Shown piece by piece: positions 46,644-57,141 of a stretch of 64,000 nt of DNA. The notes beneath the pieces were generated by a model. The model did no database searches and was not told the origin of the DNA. It saw only the letters and a program-made list of their open reading frames with translations. Both the position numbers and the translations under genes were made by a program. Every line of letters starts with the position of its first letter. Within the stretch, counting starts at the first letter, position 1. The stretch comes from Ramlibacter agri. GTDB lineage: Bacteria; Pseudomonadota; Gammaproteobacteria; Burkholderiales; Burkholderiaceae_C. The stretch is taken from the NCBI RefSeq assembly GCF_012927085.1, contig NZ_JABBFX010000001.1:1-64000 (forward strand), written 5' to 3'.

Positions 46644-48121
46644 GCGCTGCCGCTGAAGCGGCTGCGGGCAGCATCGCGGCGCTGACCGAAAGGCACGGAC
46701 CGCGCTATCGCTGGCTGCTGATGCTGTCGGTGATGGTGGGCACGATGGCCTCGCTGATGTCGGCCACCGTGGTCAACGTCGCCATCCCCGGCATGAGCCA
46801 CGCCTTCGCGCTGAACCAGGAGCGCGCCCAGTGGGTCAGCTCCGGCTTCATGGTGGCGATGACCATCTCCATGCTGACCACGCCCTGGCTGCTGGCGCGC
46901 TACGGCTACCGCCGCACCTACGACGGCACCATGCTGCTGCTGGCCGTGGGCGGCATCGTCGGCGGCCTGGCCGTGCATTTCCCCGTGGTGATGGCGGCCC
47001 GCGTGGCCGAAGGCCTGGCGGCCGGCGTGGTGCAGCCCATTCCCGCCATCATCATGATGCGGGCCTTCCCGCCCTCGGAGCAGGGCCGCGCCAGCGGCAT
47101 GTTCGGCATGGGCGTGGTGCTAGCGCCGGCGCTCGGCCCCAGCATCGGCGGCGTGCTGGTGGACGGGTTCGGCTGGCGCTCAATCTTCTTCATGGTGGTC
47201 CCCTTCTGCGCCGCCGCCATCTGGCTGGCGCATCGCTACGTGCCCGTCACCGCGCCCGGCGGCGTGGCCGCGGACCGCGGCGGCGCGCGGCTGGACTGGC
47301 GCGGCCTGCTGCTGGGCGGCGGCGGCACGCTGGCCCTGCTCAATGGCCTGCTGGAAATCCGTGGCGGCGGCGCGGCAGTGGCCAGTGGCCTGCTGGTGCT
47401 GGGCTTCGCGCTGTTCGGCGCGATGGTGCTGTGGCTGCGGCATGCCGAGCGCGGCGGCCGCCCGGCCCTGCTGCGGCTGGACGTGTTCGCGCATCGCGTC
47501 TACACGGTCGGCAGCCTGGTGGCCTTCATCTACGGCATCGCGCTCTATGGCTCGACTTACCTGCTGCCGGTGTTCATGCAGCTGGCGCTGCAATTGCCGG
47601 CGTCGCACGTCGGCACCATCCTGCTGCCTTCGGGCTTCGTGCTGGCCGTCACGATCGGCATCGCGGGACGGCTGACGCGCCGCCTGCCGACTCACCTGAT
47701 GGTCAGCGGCGGCCTGTTCCTGCTGGCCGCCTCGTTCGCGCTGATGGCCACCGTGGGCGTGCACACGGGCCTATGGGTGCTGGTGGTGTGGGCCATCCTG
47801 GGCCGCATCGGGCTGGGCTTCGTGCTGCCCTCGCTCAACCTGGGCGCGATGCGCCCGCTGGACAAGGGCCAGATCCCGCAGGGCGCCAGCATCATCAACT
47901 TCGTGCGCATGCTGGGCGGCGCCATGGGCGTGAGCCTGTGCGCCATCGTGCTGGAGTGGCGATTGGCGGCACACGGCGCCACGCTGTCCGGCCCGACCAG
48001 CCCCGAGCGCATGACGGCCTTCGGCGATGCCTTCCTGCTGCTGGGCGCCATCTGCGCCGTGGCGATGGCCATGGCCTGGCAGCTGCGCGGTCCGCCACAA
48101 GGCGACCCCATTGAAGAATAA
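46640..48121 (+). CDS. DHA2-family MFS multidrug transporter (EmrB/QacA-like)
   Basis: Inner-membrane drug/proton antiporter of 493 aa with about 14 hydrophobic helices. TVVNVAIPGMSHAF and QWVSSGFMVAMTISM are DHA2-type motifs, RYGYRRTYDGTMLLL is a variant of motif A, and GMGVVLAPALGPSIGGVLVD is motif C, which marks antiporters. No membrane-fusion partner or outer-membrane channel gene lies nearby. It overlaps the CWC gene. Confidence 0.9.
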   Translation: MSAAAEAAAGSIAALTERHGPRYRWLLMLSVMVGTMASLMSATVVNVAIPGMSHAFALNQERAQWVSSGFMVAMTISMLTTPWLLARYGYRRTYDGTMLLLAVGGIVGGLAVHFPVVMAARVAEGLAAGVVQPIPAIIMMRAFPPSEQGRASGMFGMGVVLAPALGPSIGGVLVDGFGWRSIFFMVVPFCAAAIWLAHRYVPVTAPGGVAADRGGARLDWRGLLLGGGGTLALLNGLLEIRGGGAAVASGLLVLGFALFGAMVLWLRHAERGGRPALLRLDVFAHRVYTVGSLVAFIYGIALYGSTYLLPVFMQLALQLPASHVGTILLPSGFVLAVTIGIAGRLTRRLPTHLMVSGGLFLLAASFALMATVGVHTGLWVLVVWAILGRIGLGFVLPSLNLGAMRPLDKGQIPQGASIINFVRMLGGAMGVSLCAIVLEWRLAAHGATLSGPTSPERMTAFGDAFLLLGAICAVAMAMAWQLRGPPQGDPIEE

Positions 48122-48129
48122 TCGTCCCC

Positions 48130-48891
48130 ATGTGCCAGCTGCTGGGGATGAATTGCAATACGCCGACGGACGTCACGTTCAGCTTCGCCGGCTTCGCCCA
48201 ACGGGGCGGGCGGACCGACCACCACAGTGACGGCTGGGGCATCGCCTTCTTCGAGGGCCTGGGGCTGCGCCATTTCGTCGACCACCAGCCGGCCTGCGAG
48301 TCGCCGGTGGCGGACCTGATCCGCCGCTACCCCATCAAGAGCCGCAACGTCATCGCGCACATCCGCAAGGCGACGCAGGGCGAGATCGCGCTGCAGAACT
48401 GCCACCCCTTCGTGCGCGAGTTGTGGGGCCGCTACTGGGTGTTCGCGCACAACGGCGACCTGCAGGACTTCCACCCGCGGCTGCACGCCAACTTCCGGCC
48501 GGTGGGCAGCACCGACAGCGAGCGCGCCTTCTGCTGGCTGATGCAGGAGATGTGGAAGTCGCACGCCGGCGTGCCGAGCGTCAAGGAGCTCACGCTGACC
48601 TTGCGCGAGCTGGTGCCGTCGATCGCCAAGCACGGGCGCTTCAACTTCCTGCTGTCCAACGGCGATGCGCTGTGGGCGCACTGCTCCACCAACCTGTACT
48701 ACACGGAGCGCAAGCACCCCTTCGCGCATGCGCAACTGACGGACGACGACCTGAGCATCGACTTCGCCCAGCACACCACGCCGCAAGACAAGGTGGCGGT
48801 GGTGGTGACCGCGCCGTTGACCGTCAACGAGCAGTGGACGCAGTTCCAGCCGGGGGAGCTGAAGGTGTTCGTGGACGGCTCCGCCGCCTAG
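48130..48891 (+). CDS. Class II glutamine amidotransferase (YafJ-like)
   Basis: 253 aa. The nucleophilic Cys is at the start after Met removal (MCQLLGMNCNTP), with HSDGWGIAFF and NCHPFVRELWGRYWVFAHNGDL. There is no synthase domain fused, as in the YafJ group of unclear substrate. It is convergent with gshB with a 4-nt stop overlap. Confidence 0.9.
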   Translation: MCQLLGMNCNTPTDVTFSFAGFAQRGGRTDHHSDGWGIAFFEGLGLRHFVDHQPACESPVADLIRRYPIKSRNVIAHIRKATQGEIALQNCHPFVRELWGRYWVFAHNGDLQDFHPRLHANFRPVGSTDSERAFCWLMQEMWKSHAGVPSVKELTLTLRELVPSIAKHGRFNFLLSNGDALWAHCSTNLYYTERKHPFAHAQLTDDDLSIDFAQHTTPQDKVAVVVTAPLTVNEQWTQFQPGELKVFVDGSAA

Positions 48892-49832
48892 GCGGCAGCC
48901 GCCTCCAGCGCGTCGACGAACATCGCCGGCACGTCGAAGCCCGCCTGCTGCGTGATCTCCTGGAAGCACGTCGGGCTGGTGACGTTGATCTCCGTCAGGC
49001 AGTCGCCGATCACGTCCAGGCCGATCAGCAGCAGCCCGCGCGCAGCGAGCTTGGGGCCGATGGTCTCGGCGATTTCCAGGTCGCGCCTGGACAGCGGCTG
49101 CGCCACGCCCTTGCCGCCGGCCGCGAGGTTGCCGCGGATTTCGCTGCCCTGCGGGATGCGCGCCAGGCTGAAAGGCACGGCCTTGCCGCCGATCACCAGC
49201 ACCCGCTTGTCGCCGGCGGCGATCTCCGGCACGAAGCGCTGCACCATGATCGTGGTCGCGCCGTGCTGGTTCAAGGTCTCGATGATCGAGCCCAGGTTGA
49301 GGCCGTCCGGGCCGACCCGGAAGATGCCCATGCCGCCCATGCCATCGAGCGGCTTGAGGATGATCTCGCCGTGCTCCGCATGGAAGCGCCGCACTTCGTC
49401 GGCCTGCCGCGTCACCAGCGTAGGGCTGACGAACTGCGGGAACTCCATGATTGCCAGCTTTTCCGGGTGGTCGCGCAGCGCCGCCGGCTTGTTGAAGACG
49501 CGTGCGCCTTCGCGCTCGGCCTGTTCCAGCAGGTGCGTGGCGTAGAAGTATTCGCTGTCGAAGGGCGGGTCCTTGCGCATGATGACGGCGTCGAAGCCGT
49601 GCAGCGGCCGGCGCGCCACGCGCTCTTCGCGGAACCAGTCGTGCTCGTCGCCGGTCAGCACGATCTCGCGCACTTCGGCATGCACCACCTCGCCCGAGCG
49701 CCAGCTCAGGTCGCTCGGCTCGCAGGCCGCGATGCGGTGGCCGCGCCGCTGCGCCTCGCGCATCATCGAGAAAGTGGTGTCCTTGTAGGTCTTGAAGGCT
49801 TCCAGCGGATCGGCGACGAAGAGGATGTTCAT
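48888..49832 (-). CDS. gshB: Glutathione synthetase
   Basis: ATP-grasp ligase that adds glycine to gamma-Glu-Cys, 314 aa. MNILFVADPLEAFKTYKDTT start, MRKDPPFDSEYFYAT, ILKPLDGMGGMGIFRV (ATP loop), GLDVIGDCLTEINVTSPT. The start at 49832 matches homologues. The gshA gene lies 3.5 kb upstream on the same strand, separated by kup and a monooxygenase. Confidence 0.96.
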   Translation of the reverse strand: MNILFVADPLEAFKTYKDTTFSMMREAQRRGHRIAACEPSDLSWRSGEVVHAEVREIVLTGDEHDWFREERVARRPLHGFDAVIMRKDPPFDSEYFYATHLLEQAEREGARVFNKPAALRDHPEKLAIMEFPQFVSPTLVTRQADEVRRFHAEHGEIILKPLDGMGGMGIFRVGPDGLNLGSIIETLNQHGATTIMVQRFVPEIAAGDKRVLVIGGKAVPFSLARIPQGSEIRGNLAAGGKGVAQPLSRRDLEIAETIGPKLAARGLLLIGLDVIGDCLTEINVTSPTCFQEITQQAGFDVPAMFVDALEAAAA

Positions 49833-49878
49833 GCTGCCGCCACTGTCGCACAAATGACGGGCCGGCGTGGGCGCAGGC

Positions 49879-51378
49879 TTATTCGGCCGCAGGCACCGGC
49901 TCGGCGTTGCCCGGCAAGGTGGCCAGCTCGCCGGCTCGCGCGAAGCGCAGCGCGCCGTCGTCCAGCCGCGACCAGCGCAGGGCGATGCGCTCCTGCAGGT
50001 AGTTCTGCATCACGCGCCAGGGAGCGCGCTCGCCCTGGCGCGGCAGCACCGCCGCGGCGCGCTGCACATAGCCCGAGCTGAGGTCGATCGCGAGCCGCGT
50101 CGCCGGTTCGGGCTCGTCGTAGACCGGCACGCAGAAGTCGTCGCCGCGCTTGCGCATGTGAAGCAGCAGCCGGCACAGGTGGCGCGCCACCAGTTCGGCC
50201 CGCAAGGTCCAGGACGCGTTGGTGTAGCCCATGGTCATGGCCAGGTTGGGAACGCCGTTGAACATGAAGCCGCGATAGGCCACTCGCCGCGCAAGGTTCA
50301 CCGGTTCGCCGTCGACCATGAGGCGCGTGCCACCCAGCATCTGCAGCTGGAGGCCGGTCGCGGCCACGACGATGTCCGCGTCCAGCGTCGCGCCGGAGCG
50401 CAGGCGCAGCCCCGTCGGCGTGAAGGTCTCGATGTCGTCGGTGGCCACGCTGGCGCGGCCGGAGCGCAGCGCCGCGAACAGGTCGGCATCCGGGATGAAG
50501 CACAGGCGCTGGTCCCAGGGCGCATAGGGCGGCGCGAAGTGGCGCTCGACGTCGACGCCGGGCAACTGCTTGCGCGCCATGTCCATCAGCCAGCGCCGCA
50601 CGCCCTCCGGCCAGCGGCGCGCGGCCTGGTACAGCGCCCAGGCGGCGAGGATGTTCTTCCAGCGCACCAGCCGGTAAGCGAGGCCCGCCGGCAGCCAGCG
50701 TTGCAGCGCCGCGCCGACGCCGTCGCGCGCGGGCACCGGCAGGATGTAGCTGGGCGAGCGCTGCAGCATGGTGACCTGCGCGCCACGCCGCGCCATCTCC
50801 GGCACGATGGTGACGGCGGTCGCGCCGCTGCCGATGACGACCACGCGCTTGCCGGCGAAATCAAGATCCTCGGGCCAGTGCTGCGGGTGCACGATGCGGC
50901 CGCGGAAGTCCGCGCGGCCGGGCCAGTCCGGCTCGTGGCCCTGCGCATAGTCGTAGTAGCCGCTGCAGAACCAGAGGAAGCGGCAACGCAGGCGCTGTTC
51001 GCCCGCGGTGGTCTGCGCGGTGACCGTCCAGCGCGCATCCGTGGTGCTCCAGGCGGCCTGCGTCACGCGGTGGCCGAAGCGGATGCGCTCCTCGACGCCC
51101 TCGGCATGCGCCGTCTCTTGCACGTAGTCGCGGATGGTCGGACCGAGGGCGATGCTGCGGTCGCTGGTCCAGGGCCGGAAGCTGAAGCCCAGGGTGAACA
51201 TGTCGGAGTCCGAACGCACGCCGGGATAGCGGAACAGGTCCCAGGTGCCGCCGATCGCGTCGCGGCCTTCGAGGATGGCGAAGCTCTGGCCCGGACAGCG
51301 CTCACGCAGGTAGTGCGCCGCGCAGACGCCGGAAATGCCGGCGCCGACCACGATGACGTCGAATTCCTCGGGGGCCAT
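49879..51378 (-). CDS. Flavin-containing monooxygenase (Baeyer-Villiger-like)
   Basis: 499 aa with FAD GxGxxG at the start (DVIVVGAGISGVCAAHYLR), FRYPGVRSDSD and the NADPH-site VVVIGSGATAVTIVP. A motif close to the FxGxxxHxxxWP fingerprint is seen as FRGRIVHPQHWPE, which supports the FMO/BVMO group. It oxidises ketones, sulfides or amines; the substrate is unknown. It sits 13 nt after kup. Confidence 0.9.
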   Translation of the reverse strand: MAPEEFDVIVVGAGISGVCAAHYLRERCPGQSFAILEGRDAIGGTWDLFRYPGVRSDSDMFTLGFSFRPWTSDRSIALGPTIRDYVQETAHAEGVEERIRFGHRVTQAAWSTTDARWTVTAQTTAGEQRLRCRFLWFCSGYYDYAQGHEPDWPGRADFRGRIVHPQHWPEDLDFAGKRVVVIGSGATAVTIVPEMARRGAQVTMLQRSPSYILPVPARDGVGAALQRWLPAGLAYRLVRWKNILAAWALYQAARRWPEGVRRWLMDMARKQLPGVDVERHFAPPYAPWDQRLCFIPDADLFAALRSGRASVATDDIETFTPTGLRLRSGATLDADIVVAATGLQLQMLGGTRLMVDGEPVNLARRVAYRGFMFNGVPNLAMTMGYTNASWTLRAELVARHLCRLLLHMRKRGDDFCVPVYDEPEPATRLAIDLSSGYVQRAAAVLPRQGERAPWRVMQNYLQERIALRWSRLDDGALRFARAGELATLPGNAEPVPAAE

Positions 51379-51391
51379 GCCCCCCAGAGTA

Positions 51392-53287
51392 TTAGATTTC
51401 GACCTTGCTGCCCAGCTCGACCACCGAATTGCTCGGCAGGTTCAGGAACTCCGCCGCCGCACCGGCGTTGTGGTGCATCTGCGCGAACAGCTTCTCGCGC
51501 CACTGCGCCATGCCGCTGCCGATGGTGGGCACCACCACGTCCCGCGACAGGAAGTAGCTGGTGGTCATCGGCTCCAGGTCGCAGCCGCGCGTCTTGACGT
51601 GCTCCAGCGCGCGCGGCACGTCGGGGTCGTTCTTGAAGCCGTAGTGCAGGATCACCTGCCAGCAGTCGTGCCCCATCGATTCGATTTCGGCGCGCTTGTC
51701 GAGCCCGATCCACGGCACCTCGTGGTTGCGCACCGTGACGAACAGGTTGTGGTCATGCAGCACCTTGTTGTGCTTCAGGTTGTGCAGCAGCGCGTTGGGC
51801 ACGGTGCCCGGCTCCGCCGTCATGAACACCGCCGTGCCCGGCACGCGCAGCGGCGGCGCGGCGAACACGGACTCGAGGAAGCTCTTGAGGTCGATCGATT
51901 CGTGGATCAGCTTGTCGGACAGGATGGCGCGCCCGCGCTTCCACGTCATCATCAGCGTGAAGATGCAGCCGCCGATCATCAGCGGGAACCAGCCGCCGTC
52001 CACCAGCTTCAGCAGGTTGGAGCTGAAGAAGGCGAAGTCCACCAGGAAGAACCACGAGGTCGCCAGCAGGCACAGCCACAGCGGGTAGCCCCAGCCGTAG
52101 CGCACGACGAAGAAGGTCAGCGTGCTGGTGATCAGCATGTCCAGCGTCACCGCGATGCCGTAGGCCGCGGCCAGGTTGCTGGACGAGCGGAACATGACGA
52201 CAGCAACGACGATGGCGACGAACAGGCCCCAGTTCACGGCCGGCAGGTAGATCTGCCCGGTGTCCTGCACGCTGGTGTGCTGGATGTTCAGGCGCGGCAG
52301 GTAGCCGAGCTGCACCACCTGCTTGGTGACGCTGAAGGCGCCGGTGATCAGCGCCTGCGAGGCGATGACGGTCGCCGCGGTGGCCAGCACCACCAGCGGC
52401 ACGATCGCCCAATCGGGCGCCATCATGAAGAAGGGGTTCTTCACCGCCGCCGGGTTGGCGAGCAGCAGCGCGCCCTGGCCGAAGTAGTTGAGCGTCAGCG
52501 CCGGCATCGCCACGCTGAACCAGGCCAGCCGGATCGGCTTCTTGCCGAAGTGGCCGAGGTCCGCGTACAGCGCCTCCGCGCCCGTCACGCACAGCACCAC
52601 CGCGCCGAGGATGATGAAGGCGATCATCGGGCTCGCCAGCATGAAGCGCAGCGCGTAGCCGGGCCACAGCGCCTTCAGGATCTCGGGATGGGTCAGGATG
52701 TGCGAGACGCCCAGCGCCGCGATGCTGACGAACCAGACCAGCATGACCGGCCCGAAGAAGCGGCCGATGCCGCCGGTGCCGCGCTTCTGCACCATGAACA
52801 GGCCCAGCAGCACGATCAGCGTCAGCGGGATCACGTATTCGTCGAGGTGGGGCGAGACGACCTTCAGGCCTTCCACCGCCGAGAGCACCGAGATCGCCGG
52901 GGTGATGACGCCGTCGCCATAGAACAGCGAGGTGCCGAAGATGCCGACGGCCAGCAGCGCCTGGCGCAGCCGCGGCTTGTCCTTCACGGCCTGCGAGGCC
53001 AGCGCCAGCATCGCGATGAGGCCGCCTTCGCCGTTGTTGTCGGCGCGCAGGACCAGCACCACGTACTTGATCGAGACAATGACGGTGAGCGTCCAGAACA
53101 GCATGGACAGCACGCCGTAGACGTTGTCCAGCGTGAATGGCACGTGCCCCGATCCGAACACTTCCTTCACGGAGTACAGGACGCTGGTGCCGATGTCGCC
53201 GTAGACGACACCGATGGCGCCTATGGTCAGCGCCGGAAGCGAGGATTTCGAGTTCTGCACGAGCAGCCCCGTCCCGGATGGACTCAA
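51392..53287 (-). CDS. kup: Low-affinity potassium transporter Kup
   Basis: K+/H+ symporter of the inner membrane, 631 aa with 12 hydrophobic helices and a hydrophilic C-terminal domain. Signature [21 protein letters not shown], then [45 protein letters not shown] and [10 protein letters not shown]. Lies 88 nt downstream of gshA. Confidence 0.96.
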   Translation of the reverse strand: MSPSGTGLLVQNSKSSLPALTIGAIGVVYGDIGTSVLYSVKEVFGSGHVPFTLDNVYGVLSMLFWTLTVIVSIKYVVLVLRADNNGEGGLIAMLALASQAVKDKPRLRQALLAVGIFGTSLFYGDGVITPAISVLSAVEGLKVVSPHLDEYVIPLTLIVLLGLFMVQKRGTGGIGRFFGPVMLVWFVSIAALGVSHILTHPEILKALWPGYALRFMLASPMIAFIILGAVVLCVTGAEALYADLGHFGKKPIRLAWFSVAMPALTLNYFGQGALLLANPAAVKNPFFMMAPDWAIVPLVVLATAATVIASQALITGAFSVTKQVVQLGYLPRLNIQHTSVQDTGQIYLPAVNWGLFVAIVVAVVMFRSSSNLAAAYGIAVTLDMLITSTLTFFVVRYGWGYPLWLCLLATSWFFLVDFAFFSSNLLKLVDGGWFPLMIGGCIFTLMMTWKRGRAILSDKLIHESIDLKSFLESVFAAPPLRVPGTAVFMTAEPGTVPNALLHNLKHNKVLHDHNLFVTVRNHEVPWIGLDKRAEIESMGHDCWQVILHYGFKNDPDVPRALEHVKTRGCDLEPMTTSYFLSRDVVVPTIGSGMAQWREKLFAQMHHNAGAAAEFLNLPSNSVVELGSKVEI

Positions 53288-53375
53288 CCGGCGGGGTCTT
53301 GAACTTTGGGACCGCTATTGTGCGCCCGCCGGGCTGCCGCCGCTGACATTTTGTTGCAGCGCAGCAACCCAGGCT

Positions 53376-54653
53376 TTACGCGTAGACCTCGGCTTCGGGG
53401 TCGGTGGCTTCCAGCTCGTAGCTGGCCGCCAGCATGGCCAGGCGGCCGATCACACCGTACATGTAGAACCGGTTCGGGGCGCTGGCGCCCGGCTTGTGGC
53501 CCGGTTGCGGCATGCGGGTGCTTTCCGTGAAAGCCAGCGGCACGTAGTGGGCGCCCGGGGCGTTCAGGGCCTCGTCGTCGCCACGCTCGGCGTGCACGCG
53601 GTAGAAGCCGCCGACCACGTAGCGGTCCATCATGTAGACCACCGGTTCGGCCACCGCCTCGTTCATCCGCTCGGCGGTCAGCACACCTTCCTGGATGATC
53701 ACGTCGTGGACTTCCGGCGCGCCCTTGCCCTTGCCGCGCTTGAGCAGATGGTCCAGGTCCTTGGCCTCGCGCACCGGCATCACGCCGAAGCCGTAGGAGG
53801 CGTCGGCCTTGACCACCACGAAGGCCTTCTCGTTGATGCCGTATTCCTTGTACTTCTTGCGGATCTTGGCCAGCAGGGCGTCGACGTTCGTGCGCAGCGT
53901 CTCCAGGCCTTCATCGGACTGGAAGTCGACCTCGCCGCACTTGTTGAACATCGGGTTGATCAGCCACGGGTCGATGCCCAGCATCTTGCCGAAGCGCTTG
54001 GCCACTTCCTCGTAGCTCTGGAAGTGGCGGCTCTTGCGCCGCACCGACCAGCCCGCGTGCAGCGGCGGCAGCAGGTACTGCTCGTGCAGGTCTTCCAGGA
54101 TGCCGGGCGCGCCGGCCGAGAGGTCGTTGTTCAGCAGGATCGTGCAGGGGTCGAAGTTCTTCAGCCCCAGGCGTCGCTTGCTGCGCACCACCGGCTCCAG
54201 GGTCACCGTCTCGCCCGTGGGAAGTTCGACCGGCGTCGGCTTCTTGATGGCCGGGTCGATGGACCCGATGCGCACGTTCAGCCCGGCGCCGTGGAAGATG
54301 CGCTGCAGCTGGGCGATGTTGCTCAGGTAGAAGGTGTTGCGCGTCTGGTTCTCGGGGATGATCAGCAGGTTCTTGGCTTCCGGGCAGATCTTCTCGATCG
54401 CCGCCATGGCCGCCTGCACGCCGAGCGGCAGCATTTCCTGCGTGAGGTTGTTCCAGCCGTGCGGATAGAGGTTGGTGTCGACCGGCGCCAGCTTGAAGCC
54501 GGCGTTGCGGATGTCCACCGAGCTGTACAGCGGCGGCGTGTGCTCCATCCACTCCAGCCGGAACCAGCGCTCGATGGCCGGCATGGAATCGAGGATGCGC
54601 TGCTCGAGCTCGTTGATCGGGCCCGTCAGGGCCGTGATGAGATGCGGAACCAT
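53376..54653 (-). CDS. gshA: Glutamate-cysteine ligase, proteobacterial type
   Basis: First enzyme of glutathione synthesis, 425 aa of the gshA type with no similarity to E. coli gshA. Characteristic parts: ERWFRLEWMEHTPPLYSSVD, PHGWNNLTQEMLPLG, IPENQTRNTFYLSN, KADASYGFGVMPV, VIIQEGVLTAERMNEAVAEP. This is the second gamma-glutamyl ligase in the window besides the YbdK-type one at 19463. Confidence 0.94.
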   Translation of the reverse strand: MVPHLITALTGPINELEQRILDSMPAIERWFRLEWMEHTPPLYSSVDIRNAGFKLAPVDTNLYPHGWNNLTQEMLPLGVQAAMAAIEKICPEAKNLLIIPENQTRNTFYLSNIAQLQRIFHGAGLNVRIGSIDPAIKKPTPVELPTGETVTLEPVVRSKRRLGLKNFDPCTILLNNDLSAGAPGILEDLHEQYLLPPLHAGWSVRRKSRHFQSYEEVAKRFGKMLGIDPWLINPMFNKCGEVDFQSDEGLETLRTNVDALLAKIRKKYKEYGINEKAFVVVKADASYGFGVMPVREAKDLDHLLKRGKGKGAPEVHDVIIQEGVLTAERMNEAVAEPVVYMMDRYVVGGFYRVHAERGDDEALNAPGAHYVPLAFTESTRMPQPGHKPGASAPNRFYMYGVIGRLAMLAASYELEATDPEAEVYA

Positions 54654-54735
54654 GCGGCCCTTCTAGTTTTTTGGCGATCGCGGGTCAACCCGCGGGATTC
54701 TAGATGGGGCCGGTGAAGGTCAGAACAAGTCCAGC

Positions 54736-56016
54736 TCAGCTGCGGACTTCTCCGTTGCCCAACACGATCCACTTCAGCGAGGTGAGGCCCTCGAGGCCCA
54801 CCGGGCCGCGCGCATGGAACTTGTCGGTGCTGATGCCGATCTCCGCGCCCAGGCCGTACTCGAAGCCGTCGGCGAAGCGCGTGCTCGCATTCACCATCAC
54901 GCTGGCCGAATCCACTTCGCGCAGGAAGCGCTGCGCGTGCACGTGGTCGCGAGTCAGGATGGCGTCAGTGTGGTGCGAGGAATAGCGGTTGATGTGGGCG
55001 ATGGCTTCGTCCACGCCGGCCACCACCTTCACGCTGATGATGGGCGCGAGGTATTCCTCGGACCAGTCCTGCTCGGTGGCGTCCTTCAGGTCCGCGCCGG
55101 GCACGACTTGCAGGATGGACCTGGCTTCGGGGTCGCAGCGCATTTCCACGCCCTTGTCCGCGAACACCTTGCCGATCCTGGGCAGGAAGTCCTTGGCCAC
55201 GCCGCGCGCCACCAACAGGCCCTCGCTGGCGTTGCAGGGGCTGTACTTGTTCGTCTTGGCGTTGTCGGCCACCTTGACCGCCATCTCGATGTCGCAGGGA
55301 TCGTCGACATAGGTGTGGCAGTTGCCATCGAGGTGCTTGATGACGGGCACCTTGGCTTCGCGCGAGATGCGCTCGATCAGGCTCTTGCCGCCGCGCGGGA
55401 TGATCACGTCCACGTATTCGGGCATCGCGATCAGGTAGCCGACGGCTTCGCGGTCGGTGGTCTGCACCAACTGCACCGCCTCGGCGGGCAGGCCGGCATC
55501 GACCAGCGCCTGCTGCACCAGGCGCGCCAGCGCCTTGTTGGATTCGATCGCCTCCGAGCCGCCACGCAGGATGCAGGCATTGCCGCTCTTGATGGACAGG
55601 CTGGCGGCCTCGATGGTCACGTTGGGCCGGCTCTCGAAGATCATGCCGAACACGCCCAGCGGCACGCGCATCTGGCCGACGCGGATGCCGGTAGGCTGCT
55701 GCTTCATGCCCAGGATCTCGCCGATGATGTCCGGCATGGTGGCGAGCTGCTCGCAGCCCACGGCCAGGGTCTCGATGATCTTCGGCGTGAGCTTCAGGCG
55801 GTCCACCATGGGCGCGGCCAGGCCGGCGGCAGTGGCACGCTCGATGTCTTTCGCGTTGTCCTGCCGCAGCGAGGCCACGTTGGCCCGCAGCAGGGCCGCC
55901 AGGCCGCGCAGCGCCGCCGACTTCTCCGCCGCCGACGCCGCCGCCATGCGCGCGGACGCTTCCCGGGCCTGCAGGCCCAGGCTGTGCATGTGTTCGGCGA
56001 TGTTCAGGGCGTTCAT
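54736..56016 (-). CDS. proA: Gamma-glutamyl phosphate reductase
   Basis: Reduces glutamyl-5-phosphate to the semialdehyde in proline synthesis, 426 aa, ALDH superfamily. [52 protein letters not shown], and the catalytic Cys in [15 protein letters not shown]. Start 56016 ([14 protein letters not shown]) is chosen for homologue length; the open frame goes 40 codons further upstream. 43 nt after holA. Confidence 0.96.
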   Translation of the reverse strand: MNALNIAEHMHSLGLQAREASARMAAASAAEKSAALRGLAALLRANVASLRQDNAKDIERATAAGLAAPMVDRLKLTPKIIETLAVGCEQLATMPDIIGEILGMKQQPTGIRVGQMRVPLGVFGMIFESRPNVTIEAASLSIKSGNACILRGGSEAIESNKALARLVQQALVDAGLPAEAVQLVQTTDREAVGYLIAMPEYVDVIIPRGGKSLIERISREAKVPVIKHLDGNCHTYVDDPCDIEMAVKVADNAKTNKYSPCNASEGLLVARGVAKDFLPRIGKVFADKGVEMRCDPEARSILQVVPGADLKDATEQDWSEEYLAPIISVKVVAGVDEAIAHINRYSSHHTDAILTRDHVHAQRFLREVDSASVMVNASTRFADGFEYGLGAEIGISTDKFHARGPVGLEGLTSLKWIVLGNGEVRS

Positions 56017-56059
56017 GCCCGCATTATCCCAGCGCCGCCTCGGCCGCGCTTGGGCGGGG

Positions 56060-57127
56060 CTACGCGGCGCGCTTTGCCGTCGGCGCCACCGCCACGCACA
56101 GGTCCAGCGCCAGCTTGTGCAGCGCCTGCCAGCCATCGTTCGGCCAGCCCGGCGCCTTCAGGCCCTTGACGATGCCGTCCACCGTGTGCGCGCCGTGCAG
56201 CAGGTTCTCCAGCGCGGTGACGCTCAGGCGCGGCAGCACGCGCTCGAACAGCTTTTCCTTCAGGCCCCAGACCCGCTGTTCGCGCAAGGCCACCGGCAGC
56301 GGCCGGCCGCCGGCCACCGCGTCCTTCACCCGCTTCAGCGCCCGGATGTCCTCGGCCAGGGTGTAGTGCACCAGCACCTCCGCCTCGCCCTCGGCCTGCA
56401 GCCCGTCCAGCATGCGCTGCACCCGCGCCACCTGGCCGGCCAGCACCGCCTCGGACAGCTTGAACACGTCGTAGCGCGCCACGTTCAGCACCGCGCTTTC
56501 CACCTGCTCGAAGCCCAGTTCGCCGGCGGGGTACAGCAAGGCCAGCTTCTGGATCTCCTGGTGCGCGGCCAGCAGGTTGCCTTCCACGCGGTCGGCGAAG
56601 AACTGCAAGGTGCGCTGGCCCTCGTCGCCGGCGGCGACGCGCTGGTTGTTCTGCGCCAGCCGCTGCGCGATCCACTGCGGCAGCGCGCCGCGCTCCACCG
56701 GCTGCACTTCGATGGCGACGCCGTTGCTTTCCAGGGCGGCGAACCAGGCCGACTTCTTCGTCTGGAAATCGAGGCGCGGCAGCAGCACCAGGGTCAGCGT
56801 CGAATCATTGCCGGCCGCCTGCTCCGCCATCTGCTGCAGCGCGGCGCTGCCGTCCTTGCCCGGCTTGCCGGAAGGAATGCGCACTTCGACGATCTGCTTG
56901 TCGGCAAAGAGCGAAAGCGAGCCGCCTGCCGCCAGCACCTCGCTCCAGGGATAGTTGGCGCCGGAGACGGCATGGACCGTCCGCTCGGTGTAGCCCTGCT
57001 GGCGGGCGACGGCGCGGATGGCGTCGGCGGCTTCCTGTTGCAGCAGCGGCTCGTCGCCGTGCAGCGTGTACAGCGGGCGCAGGCCGCGCTGCAGGTGGGC
57101 GGTCAACTGGGCGGGCGCAAGCTGCAT
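56060..57127 (-). CDS. holA: DNA polymerase III subunit delta
   Basis: Clamp-loader subunit, 355 aa. [73 protein letters not shown] are typical of HolA. In most proteobacteria it follows lptE directly; here lptE is 5.3 kb away with an accessory block in between. Confidence 0.95.
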   Translation of the reverse strand: MQLAPAQLTAHLQRGLRPLYTLHGDEPLLQQEAADAIRAVARQQGYTERTVHAVSGANYPWSEVLAAGGSLSLFADKQIVEVRIPSGKPGKDGSAALQQMAEQAAGNDSTLTLVLLPRLDFQTKKSAWFAALESNGVAIEVQPVERGALPQWIAQRLAQNNQRVAAGDEGQRTLQFFADRVEGNLLAAHQEIQKLALLYPAGELGFEQVESAVLNVARYDVFKLSEAVLAGQVARVQRMLDGLQAEGEAEVLVHYTLAEDIRALKRVKDAVAGGRPLPVALREQRVWGLKEKLFERVLPRLSVTALENLLHGAHTVDGIVKGLKAPGWPNDGWQALHKLALDLCVAVAPTAKRAA

Positions 57128-57141
57128 GCCCGCAAGTTTAA

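Noticed and set aside
54654..54735. CGCGGGT-CA-ACCCGCG hairpin near 54676-54691, considered as a terminator after proA
   Set aside because: On the proA strand the stem is followed by ATCGCCAAAAAA, not a U-run, and it lies just before the gshA start. Left unassigned.
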